DNA of 64,000 nucleotides from Muribaculaceae bacterium (GCA_017427945.1 JAFRRT010000023.1:1-64000); one strand, 5' to 3'; counted from the stretch's first letter, positions 17,232-26,222 are shown. A program made the numbers and translations. The notes: generated by a model not told the origin, from the sequence alone.

Positions 17232-17642
17232 ATGGGTTTTGTAAAAGAATTTAAAGAGTTTGCCATGAGGGGCAACGTAATGGACATGGCTGTCGGTGTT
17301 ATCATGGGCGGTGCCTTTGGCAAGATTGTCAGCTCACTCGTTGACGATGTATTGATGCCTTTCATCGGCATGTTGACTGGCGGTATTGACCTGACTGGCC
17401 TGAAGTATGAGATGATGTTACCCGCCGTGGATGGTGGTGAGCCCATCGCTGGAGCTACGCTCAAGTATGGTATGTTCATCCAGAACATCATCGACTTTAT
17501 CATCATCGCCTTCTGTATCTTCTTGATGATCAAGGCCATGAACAAGCTCATGCCCAAGAAGGAAGAGCCCGAGGCTCCCGCTGGCCCCACTCAGGAAGAG
17601 CTGCTTACCGACATCCGCGACCTGCTCAAGGACAAGAAGTAA
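17232..17642 (+). CDS. mscL: Large-conductance mechanosensitive channel
   Basis: A 136-residue inner-membrane channel that opens under hypo-osmotic shock. The N-terminal amphipathic helix [20 protein letters not shown] leads into TM1 with the pore-lining pattern [17 protein letters not shown]. It is followed by a periplasmic loop, TM2 ([20 protein letters not shown]) and a charged cytoplasmic C-terminal helix. The sequence fits the family throughout. A terminator follows at 17720-17762. Confidence 0.96.
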   Translation: MGFVKEFKEFAMRGNVMDMAVGVIMGGAFGKIVSSLVDDVLMPFIGMLTGGIDLTGLKYEMMLPAVDGGEPIAGATLKYGMFIQNIIDFIIIAFCIFLMIKAMNKLMPKKEEPEAPAGPTQEELLTDIRDLLKDKK

Positions 17643-17719
17643 GTTATTGCTGTGTCTTGCATGGGAACCGTGATGACTACGGTCGTCGGCCCTCAAGACA
17701 TTACTTGACCTGACAAACA

Positions 17720-17762
17720 ACACGCCCATGACCGTTCCAACGTGTCATGGGCGTGTCATTTT
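17720..17762 (+). terminator. Terminator downstream of mscL
   Basis: 13 bp stem ACACGCCCATGAC/GTCATGGGCGTGT followed by CATTTTTA. Confidence 0.85.
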
Positions 17763-17785
17763 TATGACTTACTCTAAAGCTAAGA

Positions 17786-17820
17786 ATAAGGCTATACCAC
17801 ACGAGGTATAACCTTATTTT
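17786..17820 (-). terminator. Hairpin downstream of the LuxR-type gene
   Basis: Imperfect inverted repeat AATAAGG-CTATACC / GGTATA-ACCTTATT just beyond the stop codon of the HTH gene. It is T-rich on the plus side and weaker on the minus side. Confidence 0.5.
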
Positions 17821-17842
17821 GATAGGGAAATGAATTTTGGTC

Positions 17843-18055
17843 TTAAACCTTCAACAAACCGGTGCGGTATGCTTTTCCGATAAGCTCTGCCACGTTACGA
17901 GAGTTGGTCTTGCGCAACAGTTGCTTGCGGTGATACTCCACAGTATTCGATGAGATAAAGATCTTTTCTCCGATCTCTTTGCTGTTATATCCTATTGACA
18001 GCATTTCGAGCACTTCCTTTTCACGGGAAGTCAATTCAATCTTGGGGGTGCTCAT
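17843..18055 (-). CDS. Stand-alone LuxR-type HTH regulator
   Basis: Only 70 residues, almost entirely a LuxR/GerE helix-turn-helix: LTSREKEVLEMLSIGYNSKE followed by the recognition helix SSNTVEYHRKQLLRKTNSRN. There is no receiver, PAS or ligand-binding domain, so it would act as a minimal DNA-binding protein, or its activity would depend on expression level or partners. It has an excellent promoter (18098-18129), which argues for a real gene. The target is unknown. Confidence 0.85.
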   Translation of the reverse strand: MSTPKIELTSREKEVLEMLSIGYNSKEIGEKIFISSNTVEYHRKQLLRKTNSRNVAELIGKAYRTGLLKV

Positions 18056-18097
18056 AATATCATAAATTTTTATAAGATGCTAATTATAACGTACTTG

Positions 18098-18129
18098 CAA
18101 AAATAGGTAGTAAAACTCAGCGAGCCAAA
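18098..18129 (-). promoter_or_regulatory. Promoter of the LuxR-type gene
   Basis: Minus strand TTTG (18126-18129), 20 bp spacer, TATTTTTG (18098-18105). It matches the Bacteroidetes consensus at every fixed position. Confidence 0.65.
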
Positions 18130-18301
18130 CAAAATTGCCGAAATTTGGACAAAATGATATCAAAACTACGTATTTCAGTAGAAAAAACTGATTATTTTAA
18201 TCAAATTGCACCTTTTCAATGAAGATTTTGATTTTTAGCTACAGCTATCCGGTATGCCCATTAACAGGGCATTCCGGCGGATATGAGCAGCCTCTTGATT
18301 G

Positions 18302-19717
18302 TTACAGGTTGATGATGGCGGTGTGGTCGTTGATGACCGCCTCATGACTGGTGCCGATGTCGTTCAAGTCTTCGAGGATGCTGCGCATGACAAGCCTGAA
18401 TTGGCCATAGATGCGCAACCTCAATGCAGCCTTTGCCAGCGGGCGCAGGATGCCTCTCACGGTACAGTTCACTACCTTGTCCACGCCCTCGATGAGTTGC
18501 TCGATAGTATGGCGGTTGTCCTGACCGCCCTCGTTACCCTCGGCAAAGGCGATGTAGGCATTGGTGGCCGATTCCTGCAGATGCTTGAGCAGCAGTTCGG
18601 CAATGCCGTCGGGGCTGTCGGGCAAGGTCACGTACCGCATGAAGAACGCATGCTTGTTGCGGTAATTGTCGATGGCACTACTGATTTCGGGCCAGTAGCG
18701 GGTGAGCACGCCGCGCGTCATAGTGGGGATGCAGTTCTTGAACACGTCACGGGCACGCTCGCCAAAGTCGGGGTCAGAGGGCAGACTGCTCAGGGTGATG
18801 CTGCGCAGTTGCAGCTTGCCCGCAATGGGGTTGCAGGTGGCGACACGCCATTGACAGGGATAGCCCACAGCCGATGCCGTGGACACCTCTACCATATTGC
18901 CGTTGCGCATGCTCGTCTGGCTGATGTCACTGATGTGGAGGTGACCAGTGAAGATGACGTGCACCCCGGCATCGACAAGACGTTGGCACAGCTGATGGGA
19001 GTCGTCAACCACATAGGGAGCCGCCAGCGTGTCCTCCATGTGGAAGTGCGGCACCAGGTGGTGATGCATCATCGCGATGACACGCCGGCCTGCGGCAGTC
19101 GCACGACTGGCCTGTTCCACCAGCCACTGCTGGCTGGATGCCTCGAGCATGCCGCTGGTCTTGCAGTGGTCACGGGCATCGCCGTGAGCGACAAAGGTAT
19201 TGAGACGGTCCATACAGGCATCGATGGCAAGGATGGTGAGTTTATCGGTGATATCACGGCAGTAACTCAAGGTGTCCTGGTCACGGCGGGAGTTTTCGTC
19301 ATATCCCATGTGGTGGTAAATCTCGGCGAACTCAGGCCGGGAGATGGTATCGGCAGGAATCGAGTTGTCGCCGTCATAGATTCGGGCGTCGGGGTTGTTG
19401 ATGTCATGGTTGCCGGGAACAACGAGCACTTGGATGCCTGCATCCACCAGGCGTTGCAGCTGCGACACCACCAGCATGTGGCTCGCCCGCTCGCCGTCCT
19501 TGGTCAAATCACCTGTCACCAGCACAAAGTGCGGCTTGAGGTCCAGGATGCTGTCAACGATGGTACTTAAGATTTCGGCACTCTCGCGCAGCATTTTGCG
19601 GTCACGCACCAAGTATTGCTCAAAGGCGTCGCCATCATTGATAAGCAACTCAGGCGCCATCACGTGCAGGTCACTGATGACGGCAATCTTGATTGGGTTT
19701 GTGTTCGTCTTGTCCAT
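18302..19717 (-). CDS. Calcineurin-like metallophosphoesterase
   Basis: A 471-residue protein with the full metallophosphoesterase motif set: ISDLHV (DxH), TGDLTKDGE (GDxxxD), VPGNHDI (GNHD), MMHHHLVPHF and FTGHLHISD (GHxH). It resembles Icc/CpdA-like and larger phosphodiesterases, but the substrate (cyclic nucleotide, phosphoester lipid or other) is unclear. No signal peptide is visible. The C-terminal ~170 residues are helical and not assigned. It is downstream of, and only ~20 nt from, a GH27 gene on the same strand, so probably co-transcribed. A GC hairpin without a T run lies beyond its stop near 18248-18275. Confidence 0.85.
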   Translation of the reverse strand: MDKTNTNPIKIAVISDLHVMAPELLINDGDAFEQYLVRDRKMLRESAEILSTIVDSILDLKPHFVLVTGDLTKDGERASHMLVVSQLQRLVDAGIQVLVVPGNHDINNPDARIYDGDNSIPADTISRPEFAEIYHHMGYDENSRRDQDTLSYCRDITDKLTILAIDACMDRLNTFVAHGDARDHCKTSGMLEASSQQWLVEQASRATAAGRRVIAMMHHHLVPHFHMEDTLAAPYVVDDSHQLCQRLVDAGVHVIFTGHLHISDISQTSMRNGNMVEVSTASAVGYPCQWRVATCNPIAGKLQLRSITLSSLPSDPDFGERARDVFKNCIPTMTRGVLTRYWPEISSAIDNYRNKHAFFMRYVTLPDSPDGIAELLLKHLQESATNAYIAFAEGNEGGQDNRHTIEQLIEGVDKVVNCTVRGILRPLAKAALRLRIYGQFRLVMRSILEDLNDIGTSHEAVINDHTAIINL

Positions 19718-19736
19718 AGCTTCATGTTCTCTTATA

Positions 19737-21317
19737 TCAATTCAACTCCATCATGTCGATGTCAGGGAGCCATACGCCGTCGTTCCACAGGCGGATGACA
19801 TTGTCACCCTTTTGCAAGTCGATATCGACCTTGATGGTCTGGGGTTTGTTCCAGTCCTTACCGTTGACCGAATAGGTGCCCACCTGCTTGCCATTGACCT
19901 CAACATTAAACTCCCTCCAGTTGCCGGCATAGAAATGAATGGTCATGGTTCTGGGACCCGACTGGTTGACGTTGACATGACGCCACTGCAGGTCATTGCC
20001 AGGGCGATAGCCCAGATAGCAGGCGACATAGCCGCCTGATGCATTGTCCTTGGGTATGTAGCTGCCGGTGTAAACGTCGTAGTAGAGATGCAGCTCCTGG
20101 TATTGGCTCAAGAAGGCGGTTTCGGCCTCATAGACCTTGCGCTCCAGGCGTTTTTCACCTTTTGCCCGGTAGATGCGGGTGCCATGCGCCGGTACCTTGA
20201 CGGTCACCGACCCGGTAGCCCGACCAGCGTCACTTTGGGCGATGCAGTCGTACATTTCTACCCTACCCCCTAAATCAATGGTTTGGAAGTCAAGAATGAC
20301 GGTCTGTTCCTTGTCGCTGGGATTATAAACGGCAAAGGCTCGTTCCTTGCCTTGAAGCTGCTTGATGTCCTTGACCAGCACATAACATTCACCCTGCTTG
20401 GCGGCAAGATAGGCCTGCAGATGCAAGGGGTCCTGATTCAGGGCAATAAGGTCGCGGTTGGTCAGCAGCTTGAGGGACTGAGGCTTGATTTTTGCCATGT
20501 CACACCCTATGAGCAATGGTGACGACATGATGCACCACATCCCGAAGTGCGTCTCGTCCTCGGTCTGCGACATCGATCGCCCCACTTCCAGCATGTCCAT
20601 GTCGTTGTAGTGACCGTCATGGCAGTAGGCACTCATGTAAAGATTCTCGGCAAGTATCTCTTTCACCGACTTCCAGGCATCATAGATATCGCCTGTCGTG
20701 CGCCACGAGTCGGCGACATCGGCGACCCATGTACCGGGATAAGCCCAACGGCAGATGTTGAAGACCACACCAGGCTTGCCGCAGTTGCGTATCGCATTGG
20801 AGATGCGGGTATATTGCTCCCGCTCGTCAAGGTCCAGATGCCTTCCGCCGCAATAATCGACCTTGATGAAGTCAAAGTCCCAGTCGCGGAAGTAGAGTTG
20901 GCAGTCCTGCTCCTCGTGACCCGCCAGGCCCACGCCGACACCCCATGGCTGACGATTGCCCGAGCCGCAGGTGTTGTCGCCGGCATCACTGTAAATGCCT
21001 GCCTTGAGGCCCAACGAGTGGATATAGTCCACCAGGGCACGCATCCCGCCAGGGAAGCGCTCGGTATTCAGGCGCAAGTGCCCGTCCTCACCGCGTCCCT
21101 GCCAGTAGCCGTCATCTATATTGATATAGAGATAGCCCGCGTCCTGCAGCCCGCTCTGATGCATGGCCTCGGCCTGCTGACGTATGAGCCGCTCGTTGAT
21201 GTCAAGGGCAAACGTGTTCCACGAGCTCCAACCCATCGTGGGAGTTCTCTGGGCTTGCGATGACATGGCTACCGCCAACACCGCCAACATGATGATTATC
21301 CTTTTTGTCATAGTCAT
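19737..21317 (-). CDS. Alpha-galactosidase, GH27, with C-terminal carbohydrate-binding-like domain
   Basis: A 526-residue secreted glycosidase with signal peptide (IIIMLAVLAVAMSSQAQ). The GH27 barrel begins TPTMGWSSWNTFALDIN. The nucleophile Asp lies in DFIKVDYCGG and the acid/base Asp in VADSWRTTGDIYDAW. After a beta-sandwich domain, the C-terminal ~130 residues (EAETAFLSQY to the end) look like a CBM35/CBM6-type module. It would remove alpha-1,4/1,6-galactose from oligosaccharides such as raffinose-type sugars or galactomannan. It is followed by the metallophosphoesterase gene; no SusC/D pair is adjacent. Confidence 0.93.
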   Translation of the reverse strand: MTMTKRIIIMLAVLAVAMSSQAQRTPTMGWSSWNTFALDINERLIRQQAEAMHQSGLQDAGYLYINIDDGYWQGRGEDGHLRLNTERFPGGMRALVDYIHSLGLKAGIYSDAGDNTCGSGNRQPWGVGVGLAGHEEQDCQLYFRDWDFDFIKVDYCGGRHLDLDEREQYTRISNAIRNCGKPGVVFNICRWAYPGTWVADVADSWRTTGDIYDAWKSVKEILAENLYMSAYCHDGHYNDMDMLEVGRSMSQTEDETHFGMWCIMSSPLLIGCDMAKIKPQSLKLLTNRDLIALNQDPLHLQAYLAAKQGECYVLVKDIKQLQGKERAFAVYNPSDKEQTVILDFQTIDLGGRVEMYDCIAQSDAGRATGSVTVKVPAHGTRIYRAKGEKRLERKVYEAETAFLSQYQELHLYYDVYTGSYIPKDNASGGYVACYLGYRPGNDLQWRHVNVNQSGPRTMTIHFYAGNWREFNVEVNGKQVGTYSVNGKDWNKPQTIKVDIDLQKGDNVIRLWNDGVWLPDIDMMELN

Positions 21318-21329
21318 GTCTTAACTTAA

Positions 21330-22319
21330 TTATAGGGTGGATTGCTTTTCTTTTGCAGTGGTCTTGATTTTATGACGGGTTATTCCTGTGGCAATAAGAT
21401 TGATAATCCAGCCAATTCCTAATACCATTAATCCCCATGCCATAAAATAACCTGAATAATAAAATCTTCCGTTTTCGGCGGAGAGCTCTTCAGAATTCAA
21501 TTGACTGAAGTCAACATCAAAACCAATATACATCAAGGAGTCCATTATTAAGAAGATCGCCCCGAAAACAATCAGCACACGCCACAAAGTGCCCCAAATC
21601 CCATAGCCGAACAATTGCTTGTAGGCGATGACGGAATAAATTAAAACCACAGCCGCGCAGATATAGTAATAAACAGCGAAGTTAATGAGCAAGAGGGGCA
21701 ACAATATGATGTATGTCAGGACCAGATTAAGCACACACAAAAACACTTGGATAAAAAAGCCCTGGGGAAGCGTGTGACGGGTACGAAGGGGCGAGTAGCG
21801 GAACATGATCCAAACAGGCAAAATGTACAATAACGCCATGATAAGGTAAGTCCAAGCAAAATGCCCTTGATTCCACTCATCAAACCCCACGAAGGGTTTG
21901 GTTTGGTCACCGTAAACATTAAAAGAACTGCCGAACAAGAGCGGAAGCAAATAGTAAACTATAAGCGCGACTATCACCGCAACGAAAAACAACATCTTCA
22001 CAGGCGGGAAACTCACTTGACGCTTGCCATCGATATAGTCACCGATGAGGTAACCGGGACGCAACATCAGATGCCAAATCGACAGGGGCATGGAATGGGT
22101 ACCAAGCCCCCAAATGTCCATAACACTCTGCCGCACGCTACGCCAATTGATGGGACCGACCCCTGCCCTTTGTGAGCAATGGGGACAATAGTTGCCGACG
22201 TAGTCATTTTCGCAGTTGTAGCAATGCTGCGTCTCGGTGCTGGAGAAGCTATAATCCTCAGCCTTTGGCTGCCACTGGCGGATTCGGCTAAGAAGCGATT
22301 TCTTTTGCTGTTTGTCCAT
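21330..22319 (-). CDS. DUF3667 membrane protein with N-terminal zinc ribbon
   Basis: A 329-residue protein. An N-terminal CxxC..CxxC zinc ribbon (CYNCENDYVGNYCPHC) is followed by the conserved GPINWRSVRQSVMDIW and RPGYLIGDYIDGKRQVSFPP motifs of DUF3667. Five or so hydrophobic helices follow from residue ~105. The family is widespread in Bacteroidetes and its function is not established. The GH27 gene starts 13 nt after its stop, so the three genes from here to 18302 may form one transcript. A TATATTTG box (22343-22350 minus) is a candidate -7 element. Confidence 0.85.
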   Translation of the reverse strand: MDKQQKKSLLSRIRQWQPKAEDYSFSSTETQHCYNCENDYVGNYCPHCSQRAGVGPINWRSVRQSVMDIWGLGTHSMPLSIWHLMLRPGYLIGDYIDGKRQVSFPPVKMLFFVAVIVALIVYYLLPLLFGSSFNVYGDQTKPFVGFDEWNQGHFAWTYLIMALLYILPVWIMFRYSPLRTRHTLPQGFFIQVFLCVLNLVLTYIILLPLLLINFAVYYYICAAVVLIYSVIAYKQLFGYGIWGTLWRVLIVFGAIFLIMDSLMYIGFDVDFSQLNSEELSAENGRFYYSGYFMAWGLMVLGIGWIINLIATGITRHKIKTTAKEKQSTL

Positions 22320-22445
22320 TGTGATTATTTTATTTTCAGCTACAAATATAATTGAATTTTACCATTTGACACAGCCAACAGACAAAAAGCTACAAAAATG
22401 ACCAAAAAACTGAAAACAAGCGGCGATAAAGTAGAAACTATTTCG

Positions 22446-22453
22446 TACCTTTG
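22446..22453 (+). promoter_or_regulatory. -7 element upstream of the KdsD-like gene
   Basis: TACCTTTG, about 30 nt before the chosen ATG at 22484. It overlaps the alternative TTG start at 22451, which argues against that start. No clear -33 element. Confidence 0.45.
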
Positions 22454-22483
22454 CACGTTCAAAACCATCTTATACCCGTTTCT

Positions 22484-23095
22484 ATGGACGTTAAACAATC
22501 AATGCGTGAAATACTGGAGGCCGAGAGCAAGGCCGTCCTTAACATACCCGTTACCGATGCCTACGAAGAAGCCGTGAACCTCATTGTCGAGCAAGTGAAA
22601 CATGAGGGCGGAAAACTCGTTACTTCAGGTATGGGAAAATGCGGCCAAATCGCCGACAATATTGCCACCACTTTTTCATCAACGGGTATCCCCGCCATCT
22701 TCCTCCATCCCAGTGAAGCCCAGCATGGCGACCTGGGTGTGGTACAGCCCCACGACGTGCTGTTGCTGCTTTCAAACTCAGGACGAACCAACGAAATATG
22801 CGCACTCGTCTCGCTGGCGCACAACCTCTACCCCCAGTTGAAGATTGTGGTCATCACTGGCAACAAGGACAGTGAACTGGCCCACCTGGCCGACATCTGC
22901 CTGTGGACCGGCAATGCCCCTGAGGTGTGCCCCTTAGGACTCACGCCGACAACATCGACAACGATGATGACGGTGATTGGCGACGTGCTCGTGGTCAACA
23001 CCATGCGCGCCACCGGCTTCACCAAGGAGGACTACGCCCTGCGCCACCACGGCGGATACCTCGGCAGCAAGGCCAAAGGAACAGAATACAAATAA
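22484..23095 (+). CDS. SIS-domain sugar isomerase, KdsD/KpsF-like without CBS domains
   Basis: 203 residues from the ATG at 22484. The sequence follows arabinose-5-phosphate isomerase: VTSGMGKCGQIADNIATTFS, the SSTGIPAIFLHPSEAQHGDL metal/active-site segment, LLSNSGRTNEI, and the terminal TPTTSTTMMTVIGD and FTKEDYALRHHGGYLGSKAK. The tandem CBS domains of E. coli KdsD are absent, as in many Bacteroidetes enzymes. It would convert ribulose-5-P to arabinose-5-P for Kdo and lipopolysaccharide core synthesis. The downstream gene starts 16 nt later. Confidence 0.88.
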   Translation: MDVKQSMREILEAESKAVLNIPVTDAYEEAVNLIVEQVKHEGGKLVTSGMGKCGQIADNIATTFSSTGIPAIFLHPSEAQHGDLGVVQPHDVLLLLSNSGRTNEICALVSLAHNLYPQLKIVVITGNKDSELAHLADICLWTGNAPEVCPLGLTPTTSTTMMTVIGDVLVVNTMRATGFTKEDYALRHHGGYLGSKAKGTEYK

Positions 23096-23111
23096 CACAA
23101 GACGACGAACG

Positions 23112-24890
23112 ATGAACCCGCTTCCCATCAGCATCGCCCTGCCCCGTTTCAAGAACGACATGACCATTGCCCGGGCGCAGATGGTCACGGCCGGCTCTAT
23201 GCCCACAGTCAAGGGTTTGGAACCAGGCATCATCACCGAGATGCAGATGTGCTTTGCCGAATACCTTATTGCCGAAAAGCGTGATTTGGAGGCGGAACAG
23301 GCCATCGAGGAATTCATCTACGACGACGAGCGCATGGCACAATTGCCCGAGCTGTATGCCGCATGGTTGTGGCTCGCACGCATGGCGCTGCTCATCGACA
23401 GCGGCAACGCCTCCCTGTCATTGGGGGCTGCCGAGAATGCCCTGCTCGTGCTCTCGGACCACCACGGCAAGAAGACCGAGGATTTCCATGCCATTGTAGC
23501 GTCGTTGCTCTACAACCTGGCACTGGCCCATCACGATATGGGCGACAACAGCAGGGCCGCCAAAGAACTGACCAAGGCACAGCAACTGCTTGAGCGCCTC
23601 GCCAAGCGTAATGAAGCGCGTTTCTCAGCGATGCTGCTCATGGCGGTAGAGGCTTCCACCGAGGTCATCAAGTCCAAGACCAAGCAGATGAATGTGCTCG
23701 CCCACTACCAATCGGCCAGCGAGCTTTACATGAAAGAACTCAACAGCGGTGACGCCAATGCCACGCGCACGGCCATGTCCAATCTGGTGGACACTTTGGG
23801 AAAAGAGGGCGACATCATGCTGGAGATGGGCAACGGCCGTAATGCCGTCAAGTACTACACCAAGGCGCTGCGCTACCAGAAGAAGCTGGGCGAGAAAATG
23901 GGACACCGCGAGTTGACGCTCTCCATCGGCCTCGCCAAGGCGCTCTTGCGCCTGATCAACCGCCGTGCCGCAGCCGAGCAGCTCTTGCGCTCGCTGCTGC
24001 CGCTGGCCCAACGCCTTGACGCAACAGCCGAGGCAAATGAAATCCAGGAATTATTGAACAACAAGAATAAAAACGTCAACATCATGACACTGCTCAAGAG
24101 TATCTTTACCGCTACGCTCATCATCATGTGCACCCTGAGTGCACAGGCGCAACTCATCGTGGGCCACCGTGGCTCGCAATGGGGCGTGGAGAATACCCGT
24201 GCCGCCTTCATCAACGGCGCCAATGCCGGTGCATGGGGCCTGGAATGCGACATCCGCGTCACGGCCGACGGCACTTTTGTCGTCAGCCACGATGCCAGCT
24301 ACAAACGCCTTGCGGGACCCGAGACCGAGATTGCGCAGATGAATACTGCCGCCGTCATGGCGACGCCCCTCACCCAAAAGCGCCACGGCATTACCTATGC
24401 CGGCACACCTTGCACCCTGGGGGAATTTCTTGACATCTGCAACGAGTACAATGTGGTGCCCGTCATCGAAGTGAAAGTCTGCACCAACATCCACAGCAAT
24501 ACCAAAGCCGAGAATGAGCCCGTCTTTGACGGCATTCCCGCACTCATCAACCTGATTGAGCAGAAAGGTCTGACTGAAAAGGCCGTCATCATCTCGTTCA
24601 TGCCTGGCGTGGTTGACTTCATCCACCGCCACTATCCCGACGTCACCGTTCAGGTGCTGGCGGGCGACGAGGACGGTACCATCATGGAATGGGTGGAATG
24701 GTGCAAGCAATACAAGATGGACCTGGATGTCGTTCACACCATCGTCACCAAGGAGGCTGTTGACGCCATGCATGCCGCAGGGCTCAAGGTCAACGTCTGG
24801 ACCGTGGACAAGGTCGAGGACTTTGAACGCGTCAAGGCCATGGGAGTGGACTTCATCACGACCAATGCCCGCTTCCCCAAGGACTTATAA
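23112..24890 (+). CDS. TPR-type helical protein fused in frame to a glycerophosphodiester phosphodiesterase
   Basis: One open frame of 592 residues from the ATG at 23112. Residues 1-~320 are helical, with TPR-like repeats (LYNLALAHHDMGDNSRAAKE, GNGRNAVKYYTKALRYQKKL) and no signal peptide. Residue 325 is a Met (24084) that opens a perfect signal peptide (TLLKSIFTATLIIMCTLSAQAQ). This is followed by a GDPD domain: VGHRGSQWGVENT, LECDIRVTADGTFVVSHDAS, PVIEVKV and the terminal VNVWTVDK. GDPDs hydrolyse glycerophosphodiesters to glycerol-3-P and an alcohol. Either this is a real membrane-spanning fusion, or two adjacent genes joined by loss of a stop: a TAA at 24068-24070 would terminate the TPR gene if one base were restored upstream. 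Confidence 0.8.
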   Translation: MNPLPISIALPRFKNDMTIARAQMVTAGSMPTVKGLEPGIITEMQMCFAEYLIAEKRDLEAEQAIEEFIYDDERMAQLPELYAAWLWLARMALLIDSGNASLSLGAAENALLVLSDHHGKKTEDFHAIVASLLYNLALAHHDMGDNSRAAKELTKAQQLLERLAKRNEARFSAMLLMAVEASTEVIKSKTKQMNVLAHYQSASELYMKELNSGDANATRTAMSNLVDTLGKEGDIMLEMGNGRNAVKYYTKALRYQKKLGEKMGHRELTLSIGLAKALLRLINRRAAAEQLLRSLLPLAQRLDATAEANEIQELLNNKNKNVNIMTLLKSIFTATLIIMCTLSAQAQLIVGHRGSQWGVENTRAAFINGANAGAWGLECDIRVTADGTFVVSHDASYKRLAGPETEIAQMNTAAVMATPLTQKRHGITYAGTPCTLGEFLDICNEYNVVPVIEVKVCTNIHSNTKAENEPVFDGIPALINLIEQKGLTEKAVIISFMPGVVDFIHRHYPDVTVQVLAGDEDGTIMEWVEWCKQYKMDLDVVHTIVTKEAVDAMHAAGLKVNVWTVDKVEDFERVKAMGVDFITTNARFPKDL

Positions 24891-24953
24891 ACCTTTCCAG
24901 GTAGCAGGTTTAAACTCATTTCTATTAACCATTCCTTATCAGCTAATAAGAAC

Positions 24954-25445
24954 GTGTCAACTCAACTAAACAAGAACGAGGGTTCAAGCGCCCTCCACAC
25001 ACTGCCGCACGTTGATGGCCTGACAGTGGGCATCGTCTGCGCCGAGTGGAACGAAAAGATTACAGGCGCCCTGTTGCAGGGGGCTTTAGATTGCTTTAAA
25101 CAGGAAGGTTACGAGGACATCACTGTCGCCTATGTGCCCGGCACCGTCGAACTGACATTCGGCGCCGCCCAGATGGCACGCAGCGGCAGGTTTGACGCCG
25201 TAATCATGATTGGTTGCGTCATCAGGGGCGGAACGCCGCATTTCGACTATGTTTGCGACAACGCCACACAGGGATGTTCCTACCTCAATGCCACCCAGAA
25301 TGTGCCTGTCATCTTTTGCGTACTCACCTGTGACGACCTCCAGCAGGCGCTTGACCGCGCCGGTGGAGCCTTAGGAAACAAGGGTACCGAAGCTGCCGAA
25401 GCCGCCATCAAGATGGCGCACTTCGCACGCACCTACAGCCACTAA
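24954..25445 (+). CDS. ribH: 6,7-dimethyl-8-ribityllumazine synthase
   Basis: 163 residues from a GTG start (VSTQLNKNEG...); no better in-frame ATG lies upstream of the core. It catalyses the penultimate step of riboflavin synthesis. Family motifs are VCAEWNEKITGALLQGA, VPGTVELTFGAAQMA, MIGCVIRGGTPHFDYVC (with the catalytic His) and GNKGTEAAEAAIKMA. No FMN-riboswitch-like leader is apparent. Followed by a strong terminator. Confidence 0.94.
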   Translation: MSTQLNKNEGSSALHTLPHVDGLTVGIVCAEWNEKITGALLQGALDCFKQEGYEDITVAYVPGTVELTFGAAQMARSGRFDAVIMIGCVIRGGTPHFDYVCDNATQGCSYLNATQNVPVIFCVLTCDDLQQALDRAGGALGNKGTEAAEAAIKMAHFARTYSH

Positions 25446-25469
25446 ACAACCACAACGGTTTTTCATAGC

Positions 25470-25507
25470 AAAAGCCGCATGCTGACTTGGATTCAGTATG
25501 CGGTTTT
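25470..25507 (+). terminator. Terminator after ribH
   Basis: Long stem AAAGCCGCATGCTGA/TTCAGTATGCGGTTT with a short loop and flanking T tract; one internal G.T wobble. Confidence 0.85.
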
Positions 25508-25570
25508 GTTAAATATTATTAAATAATGTGAAACGTTCTCTTGTTTTTGGGCGCATCTACACATTGTATA

Positions 25571-25601
25571 TTGCGTGAATGCAAAAAAAGGAGTACTTTT
25601 G
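25571..25601 (+). promoter_or_regulatory. Promoter of the rimP-nusA-infB operon
   Basis: TTG (25571-25573), 20 bp spacer, TACTTTTG (25594-25601). The leader to rimP is about 55 nt. Confidence 0.65.
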
Positions 25602-25663
25602 CGCCAGCATTCGTGAGAGGGGGCAATCGAGCTTCCTCGTTTTTATTATAAAAAACTGAACCG

Positions 25664-26128
25664 ATGATTGACAAACAGGCTCTTGAACAGGTAATTAACG
25701 AGGCGCTTCAAGGCACCAAGATGTACCTTGTCACGCTCAATGTGAGCAAGGACAACGTGATTGACGTAGCTCTTGACAGCGACGAGAACATCACAGTTGA
25801 CGACTGCGTGGCAGTGAACGATGCTGTCATGGCTGCTTTTGACCGCGACGTCGAGGACTTTGAGTTGACGGTGGGATCCTATGGCATCACTTCACCGTTG
25901 CTGTTGCCCCGCCAGTATGTTAAGAACGTGGGTAACGACGTGGAGGTATTGACCGCCGACGGCCGTAAGCTCAAGGGCGTCATCTCGGCTGCCGACGATG
26001 AGGGCTTTACCCTCTCGACAACTGTCAAGAAGAAAATCGAGGGCAAGAAACGTCCCGAGATGGTTGAGGAACAGGAGAAGTTCAAATACAACGAAGTTAA
26101 ATACGCAAAATATATCATCAAAATTTAG
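25664..26128 (+). CDS. rimP: Ribosome maturation factor RimP
   Basis: 154 residues. RimP assists 30S assembly. The family core is visible: the DxDENITVDDCVAVNDAVMA segment, VGSYGITSPLLLPRQYVKNV (the usual SPGxxRPL region, here shortened) and a C-terminal SH3-like barrel (DVEVLTADGRKLKGVISAAD). The position directly before nusA and infB is the classical operon order and supports the call. Confidence 0.92.
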   Translation: MIDKQALEQVINEALQGTKMYLVTLNVSKDNVIDVALDSDENITVDDCVAVNDAVMAAFDRDVEDFELTVGSYGITSPLLLPRQYVKNVGNDVEVLTADGRKLKGVISAADDEGFTLSTTVKKKIEGKKRPEMVEEQEKFKYNEVKYAKYIIKI

Positions 26129-26140
26129 GATTTAGCTACC

Positions 26141-26210
26141 AGGCGTTAAGCGTTAGGTTTTAGGCAAATAATGATGCCACCTAATGCCAAAACCAAAGAA
26201 CTAAAACCTA
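26141..26210. repeat. CCTAA-type short intergenic repeat, copy 2
   Basis: Between rimP and nusA. It contains GCGTTAGGTTTTAGGC followed by CCTAATGCC and AAAACCTAC. The first is the reverse complement of the GCCTAAAACCTA unit at 4871-4899, so the two halves form an imperfect inverted pair within the operon. Confidence 0.5.
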
Positions 26211-26222
26211 CAAAGTAAAATT

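Noticed and set aside
18299..19570. 423-codon plus-strand open frame opposite the metallophosphoesterase
   Set aside because: The minus strand carries the complete phosphoesterase motif set; the plus frame has none.
22977..23111. Upstream in-frame extension of the TPR-GDPD gene into the KdsD-like gene
   Set aside because: The extension is an out-of-frame reading of kdsD codons; the ATG at 23112 begins the recognisable protein.
24891..24953. FMN riboswitch upstream of ribH
   Set aside because: The gap is only about 60 nt, far too short, with no matching conserved core.
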